Shown here: in pieces, positions 26,738 to 35,386 of the stretch
Layout: every line of letters starts with the position of its first letter
Numbering within the stretch: position 1 is the stretch's first letter
Assembly: GCF_008801815.1 (NCBI RefSeq)
Contig: NZ_VZOX01000004.1
Strand: one strand, 5' to 3'
DNA: 64,000 nt
Source: Edwardsiella anguillarum
GTDB taxonomy: Bacteria > Pseudomonadota > Gammaproteobacteria > Enterobacterales > Enterobacteriaceae
Translations under genes and position numbers: made by a program
Notes under the pieces: model-generated
The model's database searches: none
The model's input: the letters and a program-made list of their open reading frames with translations, nothing else
What the model was told of the DNA's origin: nothing

Positions 26738-26750
26738 CGCCGACCCGCCG

Positions 26751-27305
26751 TTACCCTACTTCCTGCGCCAGCGGCTGCAATGCCGCGAGGAACTCGGCCA
26801 GCGTCGGCGTCAGCACACGCCGCTGCGGGCTACCAAACTGCTCAAGCAATACGCTGCCGCTCAGGTTACACAGCGTCACCATGCTCAGCTCATCCGCCGT
26901 GCTGGCCAGAAACAGGGTCGGCGACAGCTTCAGACGACGCTGGGTGACCAAATGGCCTATCTGGTTCTCCTGCAGGCGCTGCAGGTCCTCCTCGCTCCAG
27001 ACCTGCACCAGATCCATCTCGATCTCATTCCAGCGCGCGCGCATATCGCCGGCGTACTGGGTGGTAAAAAACGGCGCCAGCGCCGGATGCAGCCGGATAT
27101 CCAGCGCCCGGCCAATCCCCTCCAGATCCTCCCCGCGCCCCGGCTCGGGACGCCAGAATACGCAGTCGTCGCGACTGTAGACCACGCAGGGGGACGGAAT
27201 ACCGTACAGCGCATGGCTGGACGGCCAGTCACCGTGCTGCTGCTGCCACTGCGCCACATAGCGCTGAGTAAATTCGCGCAGGGCGGCGGAAACCTGATGC
27301 TCCAT
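26751..27305 (-). CDS. syd: SecY-interacting protein Syd
   Basis: Peripheral cytoplasmic protein that binds SecY and may monitor translocon assembly. The 184 aa (E. coli 181) show YGIPSPCVVYS, FFTTQYAGDMRARW, QENQIGHLVTQRRLKL and a C-terminal CNLSGSVLLEQFGSP, all in register with E. coli Syd. The N-terminal Met at 27303-27305 fits the family. It diverges from queF, and csrB lies downstream on the same strand. Confidence 0.96.
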   Translation of the reverse strand: MEHQVSAALREFTQRYVAQWQQQHGDWPSSHALYGIPSPCVVYSRDDCVFWRPEPGRGEDLEGIGRALDIRLHPALAPFFTTQYAGDMRARWNEIEMDLVQVWSEEDLQRLQENQIGHLVTQRRLKLSPTLFLASTADELSMVTLCNLSGSVLLEQFGSPQRRVLTPTLAEFLAALQPLAQEVG

Positions 27306-27325
27306 AATCTTCTCTCTGTCTCTTG

Positions 27326-27399
27326 AGGCGGTATCCCATCACGCGCCATCGCATCGGCGCAGCGCAGAGACGCGCGCCCACAGTTACGGGATACCGCCT
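27326..27399. repeat. 12-base inverted repeat, syd-queF intergenic
   Basis: AGGCGGTATCCC (27326-27337) and GGGATACCGCCT (27388-27399) are exact inverted copies 50 bases apart. The interval is itself rich in short self-complementary pieces (GCGCC/GGCGC at 27343-27360). The right arm can pair alternatively with GCGGT at 27401-27405. No target-site duplication is seen. It may be a folded leader of queF or a small palindromic element. Confidence 0.6.
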
Positions 27400-27502
27400 A
27401 GCGGTGGTAAACTGCGGCAAGCGATGACCGGCCTCTGCGCCGGTTTCCCATTGTACCCTGCTGTCGCACCGCGCACAGCCGCTTTCACCACAGGTTAACC
27501 GT

Positions 27503-28348
27503 ATGTCATACCAAGAGAACCCGGCGCTCACCTCCCTGACCCTGGGCAAGGCCACCGAATACCGCGACCAGTATGATGCCTCTCTGCTGCAGGCCGTACC
27601 GCGCAGCATGAACCGCGAACCGCTGGGGCTCTACCCCGACGCGCTGCCGTTCCACGGCGCCGATATCTGGACCCTGTATGAGCTCTCCTGGCTCAACGCC
27701 AACGGCCTGCCGCAGGTCGCCCTGGCCGAGGTCGCGCTGGATGCCTACGGCGCCAATCTGATCGAATCAAAGAGCTTTAAGCTCTATCTCAACAGCTTTA
27801 ATCAAACCCGTTTCGCCGACTGGGACACGGTGCAGCGCACGCTACAGCACGATCTGGCCCACTGTGCCCAGGGCGGTGTCAGCGTCACCCTGCTGCGCCT
27901 GTCGCAGGTTGAAGGCCAGCCCATCGCCGCGCTCCCCGGCGAGTGCATCGATGACCAACCCATCAGCATCGACAGCTACAGCTTCGACGCCACCCTGCTG
28001 GAAAACGCCGCCGATCCGACGCGCCAGGTCGACGAGACGCTGGTCAGCCACCTGCTGAAGTCCAACTGCCTGATAACCCATCAGCCCGACTGGGGCTCCG
28101 TGATGATCCGCTACCGCGGCGCGGCCATCAGCCGCGAGGCGCTGCTGCGCTACCTGGTCTCGTTCCGTCACCACAATGAGTTCCACGAACAGTGCGTGGA
28201 GCGGATTTTCAACGATATTCAGCGTTTCTGCCAGCCAGAGGCGCTCAGCGTGTACGCCCGCTACACCCGGCGCGGCGGGCTGGATATCAACCCCTGGCGC
28301 AGCAACGTCCCGTTTCAGCCGCCCTGCGGGCGCCTGGCGCGCCAATAG
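27503..28348 (+). CDS. queF: NADPH-dependent 7-cyano-7-deazaguanine reductase
   Basis: Reduces the nitrile preQ0 to preQ1 in queuosine synthesis, the only known biological nitrile reduction of this kind. The 281-aa (E. coli 282) long-form enzyme is a tandem tunnelling fold. It has the QueF motif ESKSFKLYLNSFNQTRF and the catalytic Cys in HLLKSNCLITHQPDWG, with FHEQCVERIF near the end. ATG is preceded by the AGGTTAACCGT region. It is divergent from syd, and ppnN follows on the same strand after 182 bases. Confidence 0.97.
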   Translation: MSYQENPALTSLTLGKATEYRDQYDASLLQAVPRSMNREPLGLYPDALPFHGADIWTLYELSWLNANGLPQVALAEVALDAYGANLIESKSFKLYLNSFNQTRFADWDTVQRTLQHDLAHCAQGGVSVTLLRLSQVEGQPIAALPGECIDDQPISIDSYSFDATLLENAADPTRQVDETLVSHLLKSNCLITHQPDWGSVMIRYRGAAISREALLRYLVSFRHHNEFHEQCVERIFNDIQRFCQPEALSVYARYTRRGGLDINPWRSNVPFQPPCGRLARQ

Positions 28349-28530
28349 TTGCGGAGAGGCGTTGATTTTTGGCATTTTTCCCCGATAGTCTTGGCAAGAC
28401 GCCAGCGCGCACGGTAAGGTGAAAACGGTACGGCGCGGCGCCCATGCACGCCGCCCAGAGTAAGACGCCGGCCGCAGCAACGCCCCACGGCGACGCGGTA
28501 ACCGCATCGTTTGGATGCCTAGGAGAGATT

Positions 28531-29895
28531 TTGATTACACACATCAGCCCGCTGGGATCGATGGATCTGTTGTCACAGATGGAAGTGGACATGCTGAAGC
28601 GCACCGCCAGCAGCGACCTGTACCGCCTGTTCCGTAACTGCTCCCTTGCCGTGCTCAACTCCGGTGCGAAAACGGACAACAGCACCGAGCTGCTGTCTCG
28701 CTTTGAAACCTTTGATATCAACGTGTTACGCCGTGAACGCGGCGTCAAGCTGGAGCTGGTCAACCCGCCGGAGGAAGCCTTCGTCGACGGGCGGATCATC
28801 CGGGCCCTGCAGGCTAACCTGTTTGCGGTCCTGCGCGATATTCTGTTTGTTAACGGCCAGCTGATGAGCGCCCAGCGCGCCCAGGCGCTGGATCTGGAAA
28901 ACCCGACCATCATCACCAACCTGGTGTTTTCGATACTGCGCAACGCCCGCTCACTGCACGTTGGCGATGAACCTAACATGATCGTCTGCTGGGGTGGCCA
29001 CTCCATCAGTGAAATCGAGTATCAGTATGGGCGCCAGGTCGGCAATCAGCTGGGGCTGCGCGAGCTGAACGTCTGCACCGGCTGCGGGCCCGGCGCCATG
29101 GAGGCGCCGATGAAGGGGGCCGCCGTCGGCCACGCCCAACAACGCTACCATGAGGGACGCTTCATCGGCATGACCGAACCCTCGATCATCGCCGCCGAGC
29201 CGCCCAATCCGCTGGTCAATGAGCTCATCATCATGCCGGATATCGAAAAGCGGCTGGAGGCCTTTGTCCGCTTCGGTCACGGCATCATCATCTTCCCCGG
29301 CGGCGTAGGCACGGCGGAGGAGCTGCTGTACCTGCTAGGGATCCTGATGGATCCGGAAAACCGTAGCCAGGTACTGCCGCTGATCCTGACCGGGCCGCAG
29401 GAGAGCGCCGACTATTTCCGCGTGCTGGATGACTTCATCGTCAATACGCTGGGCGAGCAGGCGCGCCGCCACTACCAGATCATCATTGACGATCCGGCCG
29501 AAGTGGCGCGGCGCATGAAGCTCGCCATGCCGCGGGTGAAAGAGAACCGGCGCCAGAGCGGCGACTTCTACAGCTTTAACTGGTCGCTGAAGATCAGCGC
29601 CGATCTGCAGATGCCGTTTGCGCCGACCCACGACAATATGGCCAACCTTAACCTGCATCCCAATCAGTCGCCGGAGCAGCTTGCCGCCGCCCTGCGCCGC
29701 GCCTTCTCCGGCATCGTGGCCGGCAACGTGAAAGAGGCGGGGATCCGCGCCATCGCCGAGCACGGGCCGTTCAAGCTGCACGGCGATCCGCAGATGATGC
29801 AGCACATGGACCGTCTGCTGCAGGGCTTTGTCGCCCAGCAGCGCATGAAGCTGCCCGGCTCGGCCTATGTGCCCTGCTACCAGATCGTCCGCTGA
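28531..29895 (+). CDS. ppnN: Pyrimidine/purine nucleotide 5'-monophosphate nucleosidase (TTG start)
   Basis: Cleaves the N-glycosidic bond of nucleoside monophosphates, and in E. coli it is stimulated by (p)ppGpp (formerly YgdH). The LOG-type motif PGGVGTAEELL is present. Further markers are CTGCGPGAMEAPMKGAAVGH and GMTEPSIIAAEPPNP. I start at TTG 28531: AGGAGA stands right upstream, and 454 aa starting ITHISPLGSMDLLSQ after the first residue equals E. coli. The extension to 28444 is not conserved. The sdaCB and fuc genes that follow in E. coli are missing; xni is next. Confidence 0.96.
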   Translation: MITHISPLGSMDLLSQMEVDMLKRTASSDLYRLFRNCSLAVLNSGAKTDNSTELLSRFETFDINVLRRERGVKLELVNPPEEAFVDGRIIRALQANLFAVLRDILFVNGQLMSAQRAQALDLENPTIITNLVFSILRNARSLHVGDEPNMIVCWGGHSISEIEYQYGRQVGNQLGLRELNVCTGCGPGAMEAPMKGAAVGHAQQRYHEGRFIGMTEPSIIAAEPPNPLVNELIIMPDIEKRLEAFVRFGHGIIIFPGGVGTAEELLYLLGILMDPENRSQVLPLILTGPQESADYFRVLDDFIVNTLGEQARRHYQIIIDDPAEVARRMKLAMPRVKENRRQSGDFYSFNWSLKISADLQMPFAPTHDNMANLNLHPNQSPEQLAAALRRAFSGIVAGNVKEAGIRAIAEHGPFKLHGDPQMMQHMDRLLQGFVAQQRMKLPGSAYVPCYQIVR

Positions 29896-29947
29896 GTTTT
29901 TACCCCGGGGCGCGCCGCCGCCGCCCCGCTAATCCGGTTAAATCGCT

Positions 29948-30709
29948 ATGTCCATCCATCTGTTAATCGTCGATGCCCTCAATCTGATCCGCCGCATTCA
30001 CGCCGTGCAGGGTTCTCCCTGCGGCGACGCCTGCAGCGCGGCGCTGCGTCAGCTGTTGGGACATACCACCCCCAGCCACGCCGTCGCCGTTTTTGACCAA
30101 GACGATCGCGCAGAAAGCTGGCGTCATCAACTGCTCCCCGGCTATAAGGCCGGCCGTCAGGCGATGCCGGACGACCTGGCGCAGGAGATGGAGAGCCTGC
30201 GTGCCGCGTTTACCGCCCTGGGCGTCGCCTGCTGGCACAGCCCCGGCAACGAGGCGGACGATCTAGCCGCCACGCTGGCGCACAAAGTGGCGCAGGGCGG
30301 ACATCGGGTGACGATCGTCTCGACCGACAAAGGCTACTGCCAGCTGCTCTCGCCGCAGATCCAAATCCGCGACTATTTTCAAAAGCGCTGGCTGGATCTG
30401 CCGTTTGTACAGCGCGAGTTTGGGGTAGCGCCGCAGCAGCTGACGGACTTCTGGGGGCTGGCGGGGATCGGCAGCAGTAAGATCCCCGGCGTCAGCGGCA
30501 TCGGCGCCAAGACCGCCGCTGCGCTACTGCAGGAGTTTGGATCGCTGGAGACACTCTATCAGCGCCTGGCACAGGCGCCCGAACGCTGGCGTCAGCGCCT
30601 AAGCGAGCAGCGGGAGACGGCGGAGATCTGCCGCCGCGTCGCAACGCTGCAGACCGACCTGGCGCTGCACGGCAATCTGCAGCAGCTGCGTCTGAACGGC
30701 CGAGCGTAG
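29948..30709 (+). CDS. xni: Flap endonuclease Xni
   Basis: Structure-specific nuclease (ExoIX) related to the 5'-nuclease domain of DNA polymerase I. The 253-aa protein keeps IVDALNLIRRIHAVQG, GNEADDLAATLA and IVSTDKGYCQLLSP. A helix-three-turn-helix region GLAGIGSSKIPGVSGIGAKT follows. Some catalytic acidic residues of the Pol I 5' nuclease are reduced in this family, as in E. coli. It lies 52 bases after ppnN and converges with rlmM across a GC-rich palindrome (30711-30728). Confidence 0.95.
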   Translation: MSIHLLIVDALNLIRRIHAVQGSPCGDACSAALRQLLGHTTPSHAVAVFDQDDRAESWRHQLLPGYKAGRQAMPDDLAQEMESLRAAFTALGVACWHSPGNEADDLAATLAHKVAQGGHRVTIVSTDKGYCQLLSPQIQIRDYFQKRWLDLPFVQREFGVAPQQLTDFWGLAGIGSSKIPGVSGIGAKTAAALLQEFGSLETLYQRLAQAPERWRQRLSEQRETAEICRRVATLQTDLALHGNLQQLRLNGRA

Positions 30710-30734
30710 CCGCCGCCGAGCGGCGGCGCGGGGA

Positions 30735-31859
30735 TTAATCGCGCTGTTCGCGGCGGCGGAACTCACGCTCGTCGCGACGGCCGGGGATGGCGCCCCAGAT
30801 GCGCCGAACGTGCACCGTCACCTCTTCACGATCGTGATACAGCTGCTTGGCCGCAATCTGCGCGTTGATGCCGTTCTCTTTCAGCACCTGCGCCAGCGTG
30901 GCCAAATTCTGGCTCACCTCTTCATAGCGCTTCTTCATCGGTAACTTCAGGTTGAAGATCGCCTCCCGACACCAGCCGTTGACCAGCCAGCGCGCCATCA
31001 GCGCCGAGACTTTGGCCGGCTTCTCAACCATATCGCACACCAGCCAGTCGTTATCCCCCTCCGGCGTAAAGCGGAAACCATCGGCGCGGTGATGGGTCAC
31101 CTGCCCGGTATCCATCAGGCTCGGCGCCATCGGGCCATTGTCGATGGCCTGCACCATCATGCTGCGCTGCACCAGCTGATAGGTCCAGCCGCCGGGGCAG
31201 GCCCCCAGATCGACGGCGCGCATGCCGCTGCCCAGACGCTCATCCCACTCATCCGCAGGGATAAAGACGTGGAATGCCTCCTCCAGCTTGAGGGTAGAGC
31301 GGCTGGGGGCGTCGGCGGGAAACTTCAGGCGAGGGATCCCCATATAAAACGGCGAGTTATTATCGCTATACGAGTAACCGACGTAGCAGCAGCCCGGCGC
31401 AATAAACAACACGTGCACCACCGGACGATAGGGATTCTCCTGGCGCAGCAGGGTACGCTGCTCACGCAGCGCCGCGCGCAGCGGCACGGTGAACTTACGG
31501 CAGAACTTCAGTAGCTCTTTGCTTTCGTTGGTATCCGGCACCTCGACGCGCAGCTCACCGCCGCCATCGATAACCCCCAGCAGCATGCCGCAGATCGGCG
31601 CGATGCGATCCTCCGGCGGCAAATCCTTCAGCAGCTCGCCGACCACCAGCATCTGACGGGCAAAGATCAACTCCCGGAACGGCAGCTTGCGCGCCAGTTT
31701 ATCCGCATCGTCTGGCTGATAGCACTCAAACAGCACGTAGCCGCTGTTCTCTTTCACCCGGGCAAAACCGTATACCTCGAGGGCCGCCGCCTTATCGGTG
31801 ATCTCCGCCGCACACTCTTTCTCAAAGCCAGGACGGCAATACAAAGCAAGTCTATTCAT
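30735..31859 (-). CDS. rlmM: 23S rRNA 2'-O-ribose C2498 methyltransferase
   Basis: Methylates C2498 of 23S rRNA before 50S assembly. From ATG 31857-31859 the product is 374 aa (E. coli 366) and begins MNRLALYCRPGFEKECAAEI. An N-terminal THUMP domain precedes the Rossmann methyltransferase domain with VDLGACPGGWTYQLV. The catalytic KDKE-type residues include Lys in NLKLPMKKRYEEV. The start overlaps the end of ygdD by 8 bases, indicating translational coupling. The C-terminus is slightly longer and Arg/Glu-rich. Confidence 0.96.
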   Translation of the reverse strand: MNRLALYCRPGFEKECAAEITDKAAALEVYGFARVKENSGYVLFECYQPDDADKLARKLPFRELIFARQMLVVGELLKDLPPEDRIAPICGMLLGVIDGGGELRVEVPDTNESKELLKFCRKFTVPLRAALREQRTLLRQENPYRPVVHVLFIAPGCCYVGYSYSDNNSPFYMGIPRLKFPADAPSRSTLKLEEAFHVFIPADEWDERLGSGMRAVDLGACPGGWTYQLVQRSMMVQAIDNGPMAPSLMDTGQVTHHRADGFRFTPEGDNDWLVCDMVEKPAKVSALMARWLVNGWCREAIFNLKLPMKKRYEEVSQNLATLAQVLKENGINAQIAAKQLYHDREEVTVHVRRIWGAIPGRRDEREFRRREQRD

Positions 31860-32247
31860 GGCGTTCCGCCCTCTTTCCCATGCGCATCGCGCCAATCAAC
31901 ATCAATACCCAGCCAATCAGGAAGCAGGTGCCGCCGATCGGTGTGATATACACCCAAATTTTAAGCTGCGATAGCGCCAGACAGTAAAGACTGCCGCTGA
32001 ACAGCACGGTTCCCAGCGCCAGCAGGGCACTGCTCCAGTAAAACCACAGATTGCTGCGGCGCAGCATCAGCGCCGCCAGACCCAGGATCGCCAGCGTATG
32101 CACCGCCTGGTACTGCAGTCCGGTATGCAGCCAGGCCATCTCTTTGGCCCCCAGCGTATTACTCAGTACGTGGGCGCCAAATGCGCCCAGCGCCACAAAG
32201 ATAAAACCGCTAATAGCGGCGAATAAAATCATGGAACGGCTACTCAT
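31852..32247 (-). CDS. ygdD: DUF423 inner-membrane protein YgdD
   Basis: Small polytopic membrane protein of unknown function, 131 aa as in E. coli. Four hydrophobic segments are visible (about residues 5-25, 45-62, 70-90, 98-120). AAISGFIFVALGAFGAHVL and FYWSSALLALGTVLFSGSLY are the conserved parts. It sits between gcvA and rlmM, 12 bases beyond the gcvA stop and overlapping rlmM, so gcvA-ygdD-rlmM is probably one transcript. Confidence 0.94.
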   Translation of the reverse strand: MSSRSMILFAAISGFIFVALGAFGAHVLSNTLGAKEMAWLHTGLQYQAVHTLAILGLAALMLRRSNLWFYWSSALLALGTVLFSGSLYCLALSQLKIWVYITPIGGTCFLIGWVLMLIGAMRMGKRAERHE

Positions 32248-32259
32248 TACGCGACCTTT

Positions 32260-33207
32260 TCACCCTTTTTCCTGGCGCACGCCGGCGCCATCCGATTCAT
32301 AGCGGAAGCGGAATTTCTCCTGCTCACCGGCGGCCCTGGCCAGTATCCACTGGCGAAAAGCGGCTATTTTACCCAAATCTGCCTGCGCGTCTTGGCAAAC
32401 CAGATAAAAGGCGTTTTTACTGATCAGGACATCGTTAAACGGGCAGACCAGGCGCCCGGCCTCGATCTCCGTCTGCGCCATCACATTATTGACCAGCGCA
32501 ATCCCCTGGCCGTGTACGGCGGCCTGCACCACCATCGCGCTGTGGCTGAAGATTGGCCCCTGCTGCACGTTGATGTGCTGCAGGCCGAGCTGCCGAGTAT
32601 AGGCCAGCCAATCGCGGCGCGATGTGTCGTGCAGCAGCGTATGATAAGCCAGATCGGCCGGATCTTTTAGCGGATGTTCCCCCAGCAGCAGCTGGGGCGA
32701 ACAGACCGGCATCAGATATTCGGCATACAGCCGCTCGACCCGCAGCCCCGGCCAGTGACCGCGGCCATAGAAAATGGCGACGTCGACGTCGTCCGCCAGT
32801 TTGCCCTCCTCCCGATCCACCGCCTGAATACGCACATCGATGCCAGGATAGGCGCTGTTGAAGCCGGAGAGGCGCGGCACCAGCCATTGAATGGCGAAGC
32901 TCGGCGGCAGGCTTACGGTCAGCGCCCCCTTGGCGCTCCGCGCCTGCAGCTTGCGCGTAGCCTCGTTCAGCGCAGAAAAGATCTCTTTGATATCAAGATA
33001 ATAGCTCTGCCCCTCTTCCGTCAGCAGCAACGAGCGGTTGCGGCGGCGGAACAGCTTCAGCCCCAGAAAATCCTCCAGCGATTTGATCTGATGGCTGACC
33101 GCCGCCTGTGTCACGAACAGCTCCTCGGCGGCCTTGGTAAAACTCAGATGTCTGGCGGCAGCATCAAAGACGCGCAGCGCATTCAGAGGCGGTAATCGTT
33201 TCGACAT
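32260..33207 (-). CDS. gcvA: LysR-type regulator of the glycine cleavage system
   Basis: Activates gcvTHP in glycine, represses it with GcvR when purines are present, and activates gcvB. The N-terminal winged helix covers SFTKAAEELFVTQAAVSHQI (about residues 21-40), followed by the LysR effector domain with IQWLVPRLSGFNSAYPGIDV. The 315-aa protein is collinear with E. coli GcvA (305) up to FRFRY. It then has an extra tail of about ten residues (ESDGAGVRQEKG). It is divergent from gcvB, as in E. coli. An autoregulatory site is likely in the 124-base gap. Confidence 0.97.
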   Translation of the reverse strand: MSKRLPPLNALRVFDAAARHLSFTKAAEELFVTQAAVSHQIKSLEDFLGLKLFRRRNRSLLLTEEGQSYYLDIKEIFSALNEATRKLQARSAKGALTVSLPPSFAIQWLVPRLSGFNSAYPGIDVRIQAVDREEGKLADDVDVAIFYGRGHWPGLRVERLYAEYLMPVCSPQLLLGEHPLKDPADLAYHTLLHDTSRRDWLAYTRQLGLQHINVQQGPIFSHSAMVVQAAVHGQGIALVNNVMAQTEIEAGRLVCPFNDVLISKNAFYLVCQDAQADLGKIAAFRQWILARAAGEQEKFRFRYESDGAGVRQEKG

Positions 33208-33259
33208 ATCGGGTCACTTGTTATCAAATGGTTACCAACTGTTAACCTGATGTTTACAC

Positions 33260-33264
33260 ATTAG
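33260..33264 (-). promoter_or_regulatory. Possible GcvA site between gcvA and gcvB
   Basis: CTAAT, the short core reported for GcvA binding, occurs on the minus strand in the gcvA-gcvB gap, in an AT-rich stretch upstream of the gcvB -35. The core is short, so this is only suggestive. Confidence 0.3.
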
Positions 33265-33296
33265 TTTTTTTTATCCGAGCCATTATAATTTGTCCG

Positions 33297-33325
33297 TTGA
33301 GGATAGGCCAGCAAATACCTATAGT
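33297..33325 (+). promoter_or_regulatory. gcvB promoter
   Basis: -35 TTGAGG (33297-33302), 17-base spacer, -10 TATAGT (33320-33325), with the expected gcvB start seven bases further at 33332. Confidence 0.8.
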
Positions 33326-33331
33326 GGCGAC

Positions 33332-33535
33332 ACTTCCCAGGCCGGAACGAAAAAGCAGGAATGACTCTTTTCAGGAATGCTTTTGGCTTTGTGGTTGTGA
33401 TGTTGTGTTTGCAAGTTGTCTGACACCTTTCAGACGTGGTAGCGGCGTAAGCCCCTGCCGTTTTTCACTTCCTGTACATTTACCCTGTCTGTCCATAGTG
33501 ATTTAGTAGCACCGCCCGTTGCGGTGCTTTTTTTT
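33332..33535 (+). ncRNA. gcvB: GcvB small regulatory RNA
   Basis: Hfq-dependent sRNA that represses many amino-acid and peptide transporter mRNAs. The 204-base sequence has the conserved 5' part (ACTTCCCAGGCCGGAACGAA) and the G/U-rich seed R1 (TTGTGATGTTGTGTTTGC). It also has the almost invariant 3' half CACTTCCTGTACATTTACCC, then TGTCTGTCCATAGTGATT. The terminator AGCACCGC/GCGGTGCT plus eight T residues closes it (33508-33535). It is divergent from gcvA. R1 seems shorter than in E. coli by one TTGTGTTG-like unit. ygdI, next in E. coli, is absent. The 33208-33734 gap holds nothing else I can identify. Confidence 0.95.
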
Positions 33536-33734
33536 CGGCGCCGCGGCGCGGAAAAGCGCATACAATCGCTTCATCATCGCCCTTTACCAGTTTAAAATGC
33601 CCGCCATTAAGGCCCGCGCGCCGGTCCGCTCAACGCGGGCCGCGGTAAATTGTGAGCCCGCTCTCGGATTAATCCTGTTAATCCTGAAGCCGCTTCACGT
33701 CCCGTTTCCGCGCCGTATTACAGAGATCCCGCCT

Positions 33735-34943
33735 ATGACATTTGACTTTATGGCGCTGCGCCGCGACTTCCCCGCGCTGGAAGCGGACAGCGTTTACCTG
33801 GATAGCGCCGCCACCGCACTGAAACCGCGGGCGGTGCTGGAGGCCATCCAGGCCTATTACACCGGCCACGGCGCCACGGTGCACCGCAGCCAGCACGCGG
33901 CGGCCCGACGCCTTACCGAACGCTTTGAGAACGCCCGGCGTCAGACGGCGGCGCTGATCGGGGCCGATGAACATGAAATTATCTGGAGCAAAGGCGCGAC
34001 CGAATCGATCAACCTGGTCGCCCAGAGCTACCTGCGGCCGCGCCTGCGACCCGGCGATCGGATCCTGGTCAGCGAGGCCGAGCACCACGCAAATCTGATC
34101 CCATGGCTGATGGTCGCCGAGCAGTGCCAGGCTCAGGTCGTCCGCCTACCGGTCGATGCGCGCGGCCTGCCGGACCTCAGCCGGCTTCCGGCCCTGCTCG
34201 AATCGCGCCCGCGCCTGCTGGCCCTGGGGCAAATGTCCAACGTCACCGGCGGCTGCCCGGATCTGGCGCAGGCGATCGACCAGGCGCATGCCTGCGGCTG
34301 CGCCGTCATGGTCGACGGTGCGCAGGGGGTGGTACACCATCCCCTTAATGTGCACGCCGCCGACGCCGATTTCTACGCCTTCTCAGCCCATAAGCTGTAT
34401 GGCCCCTGCGGGCTGGGCGTACTGTACGGCAAACGCGCGCTGCTGGAGGAGATGCACGCCTGGCAGGGCGGCGGAAAGATGCTGACCCACGCCGACTTTA
34501 ACGGCTTTACGGAGCAGGCCGTACCGCACCGCTTCGAGGCGGGCACCCCCAACATTGCCGGAGTGCTCGGCTTTGCCGCCGCCCTCGACTGGCTGGCAGA
34601 GATCGATCGCCCCGCCGCCGAGCGCCACTGCGTCGCGCTGGCGCAGCAGGCGGAGGCGGCGCTGAGTCTGCTGCCCGGCTTTATCAGCTACCGGGCGCCC
34701 AACAGCGCGCTGTTGGCGTTTAACGTTGCCGGGATCCACCACAGCGATCTCAATACCCTGATCGCCGAGCAGGGCGTCGCGCTACGCAGCGGCGTACACT
34801 GCGCGGCGCCGCTGATGCAGGCCCTTGGCGTCAGCGGCACGCTGCGCGCCGCCTTCGCCCCCTACAATACCCCTGCCGATGTCCAGGCGCTGGTGCAGGC
34901 CGTCGGCCGCGCCGTTTCACTGCTTAACGAGGATCCGCTATGA
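33735..34943 (+). CDS. csdA: Cysteine desulfurase CsdA
   Basis: PLP enzyme that takes sulfur from cysteine and passes it to CsdE. The 402 aa (E. coli 401) from ATG 33735 begin MTFDFMALRRDFPALEADSV. SAHKLYGPCGLGVLYGK carries the PLP lysine near residue 219. ALRSGVHCAAPLMQALG carries the persulfide cysteine near 355. AEHHANLIPWLMVAEQ is another family marker. The open frame starts at 33519 within gcvB and was rejected. A second ATG at 33750 is possible. Its end overlaps csdE by four bases (ATGA). Confidence 0.95.
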   Translation: MTFDFMALRRDFPALEADSVYLDSAATALKPRAVLEAIQAYYTGHGATVHRSQHAAARRLTERFENARRQTAALIGADEHEIIWSKGATESINLVAQSYLRPRLRPGDRILVSEAEHHANLIPWLMVAEQCQAQVVRLPVDARGLPDLSRLPALLESRPRLLALGQMSNVTGGCPDLAQAIDQAHACGCAVMVDGAQGVVHHPLNVHAADADFYAFSAHKLYGPCGLGVLYGKRALLEEMHAWQGGGKMLTHADFNGFTEQAVPHRFEAGTPNIAGVLGFAAALDWLAEIDRPAAERHCVALAQQAEAALSLLPGFISYRAPNSALLAFNVAGIHHSDLNTLIAEQGVALRSGVHCAAPLMQALGVSGTLRAAFAPYNTPADVQALVQAVGRAVSLLNEDPL

Positions 34944-35386
34944 AGGCACCGCACCCCTTTGGCCGTCAGATCACCGCACAGACCCTGCGTCAGCGCTTTG
35001 CCGGACTGACGCAGTGGGAAGATCGCTACCGCCAGATTATCATGCTGGCGCGCGAGCTGCCGCCGCTGGATGAGACACTGCGCTGCCCGCAGGCGGAGCT
35101 CGCAGGCTGTGAAAACCGGGTCTGGCTGGACGGAGAGCGGCTGGAAGACGGCACCCTGCATCTGTACGGCGACAGCGAAGGGCGCATCGTCAAGGGGCTG
35201 CTGGCGATCCTGTTGACCACCGTCGAAGGGAAAACGCCCGCTCAGGCGCTGGAGAGCGATCCGCTGGCGCTGTTTGGCGAACTCAACGTCATGGCGCAGC
35301 TGAGCGCCTCGCGCAGCAGCGGGCTACAGGCCCTGGCGCAGGGCGTTGCAGCGATTGCCCGCCGCTATGCCGACGCGGCGCGCTGA
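34940..35386 (+). CDS. csdE: Sulfur acceptor protein CsdE
   Basis: SufE-family protein that accepts persulfide sulfur from CsdA and stimulates it. The 148 aa (E. coli 147) hold the acceptor cysteine in LAGCENRVWLDGE near residue 60. The gene overlaps csdA by four bases, consistent with coupled synthesis of partners. Its 3' end overlaps the convergent tcdA by 22 bases. TcdA is the known third partner of the CsdA-CsdE sulfur system. Confidence 0.95.
   Translation: MKAPHPFGRQITAQTLRQRFAGLTQWEDRYRQIIMLARELPPLDETLRCPQAELAGCENRVWLDGERLEDGTLHLYGDSEGRIVKGLLAILLTTVEGKTPAQALESDPLALFGELNVMAQLSASRSSGLQALAQGVAAIARRYADAAR

Noticed and set aside
27326..27399. Transposable element bounded by the 12-base inverted repeat
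   Set aside because: No target-site duplication, no transposase and no second copy in the window; kept only as a structural repeat.
30711..30728. CGCCGCCG/CGGCGGCG palindrome between xni and rlmM as a terminator
   Set aside because: Only a two-base centre and no T-run on either strand; could contribute to 3' ends but not supportable as a terminator.
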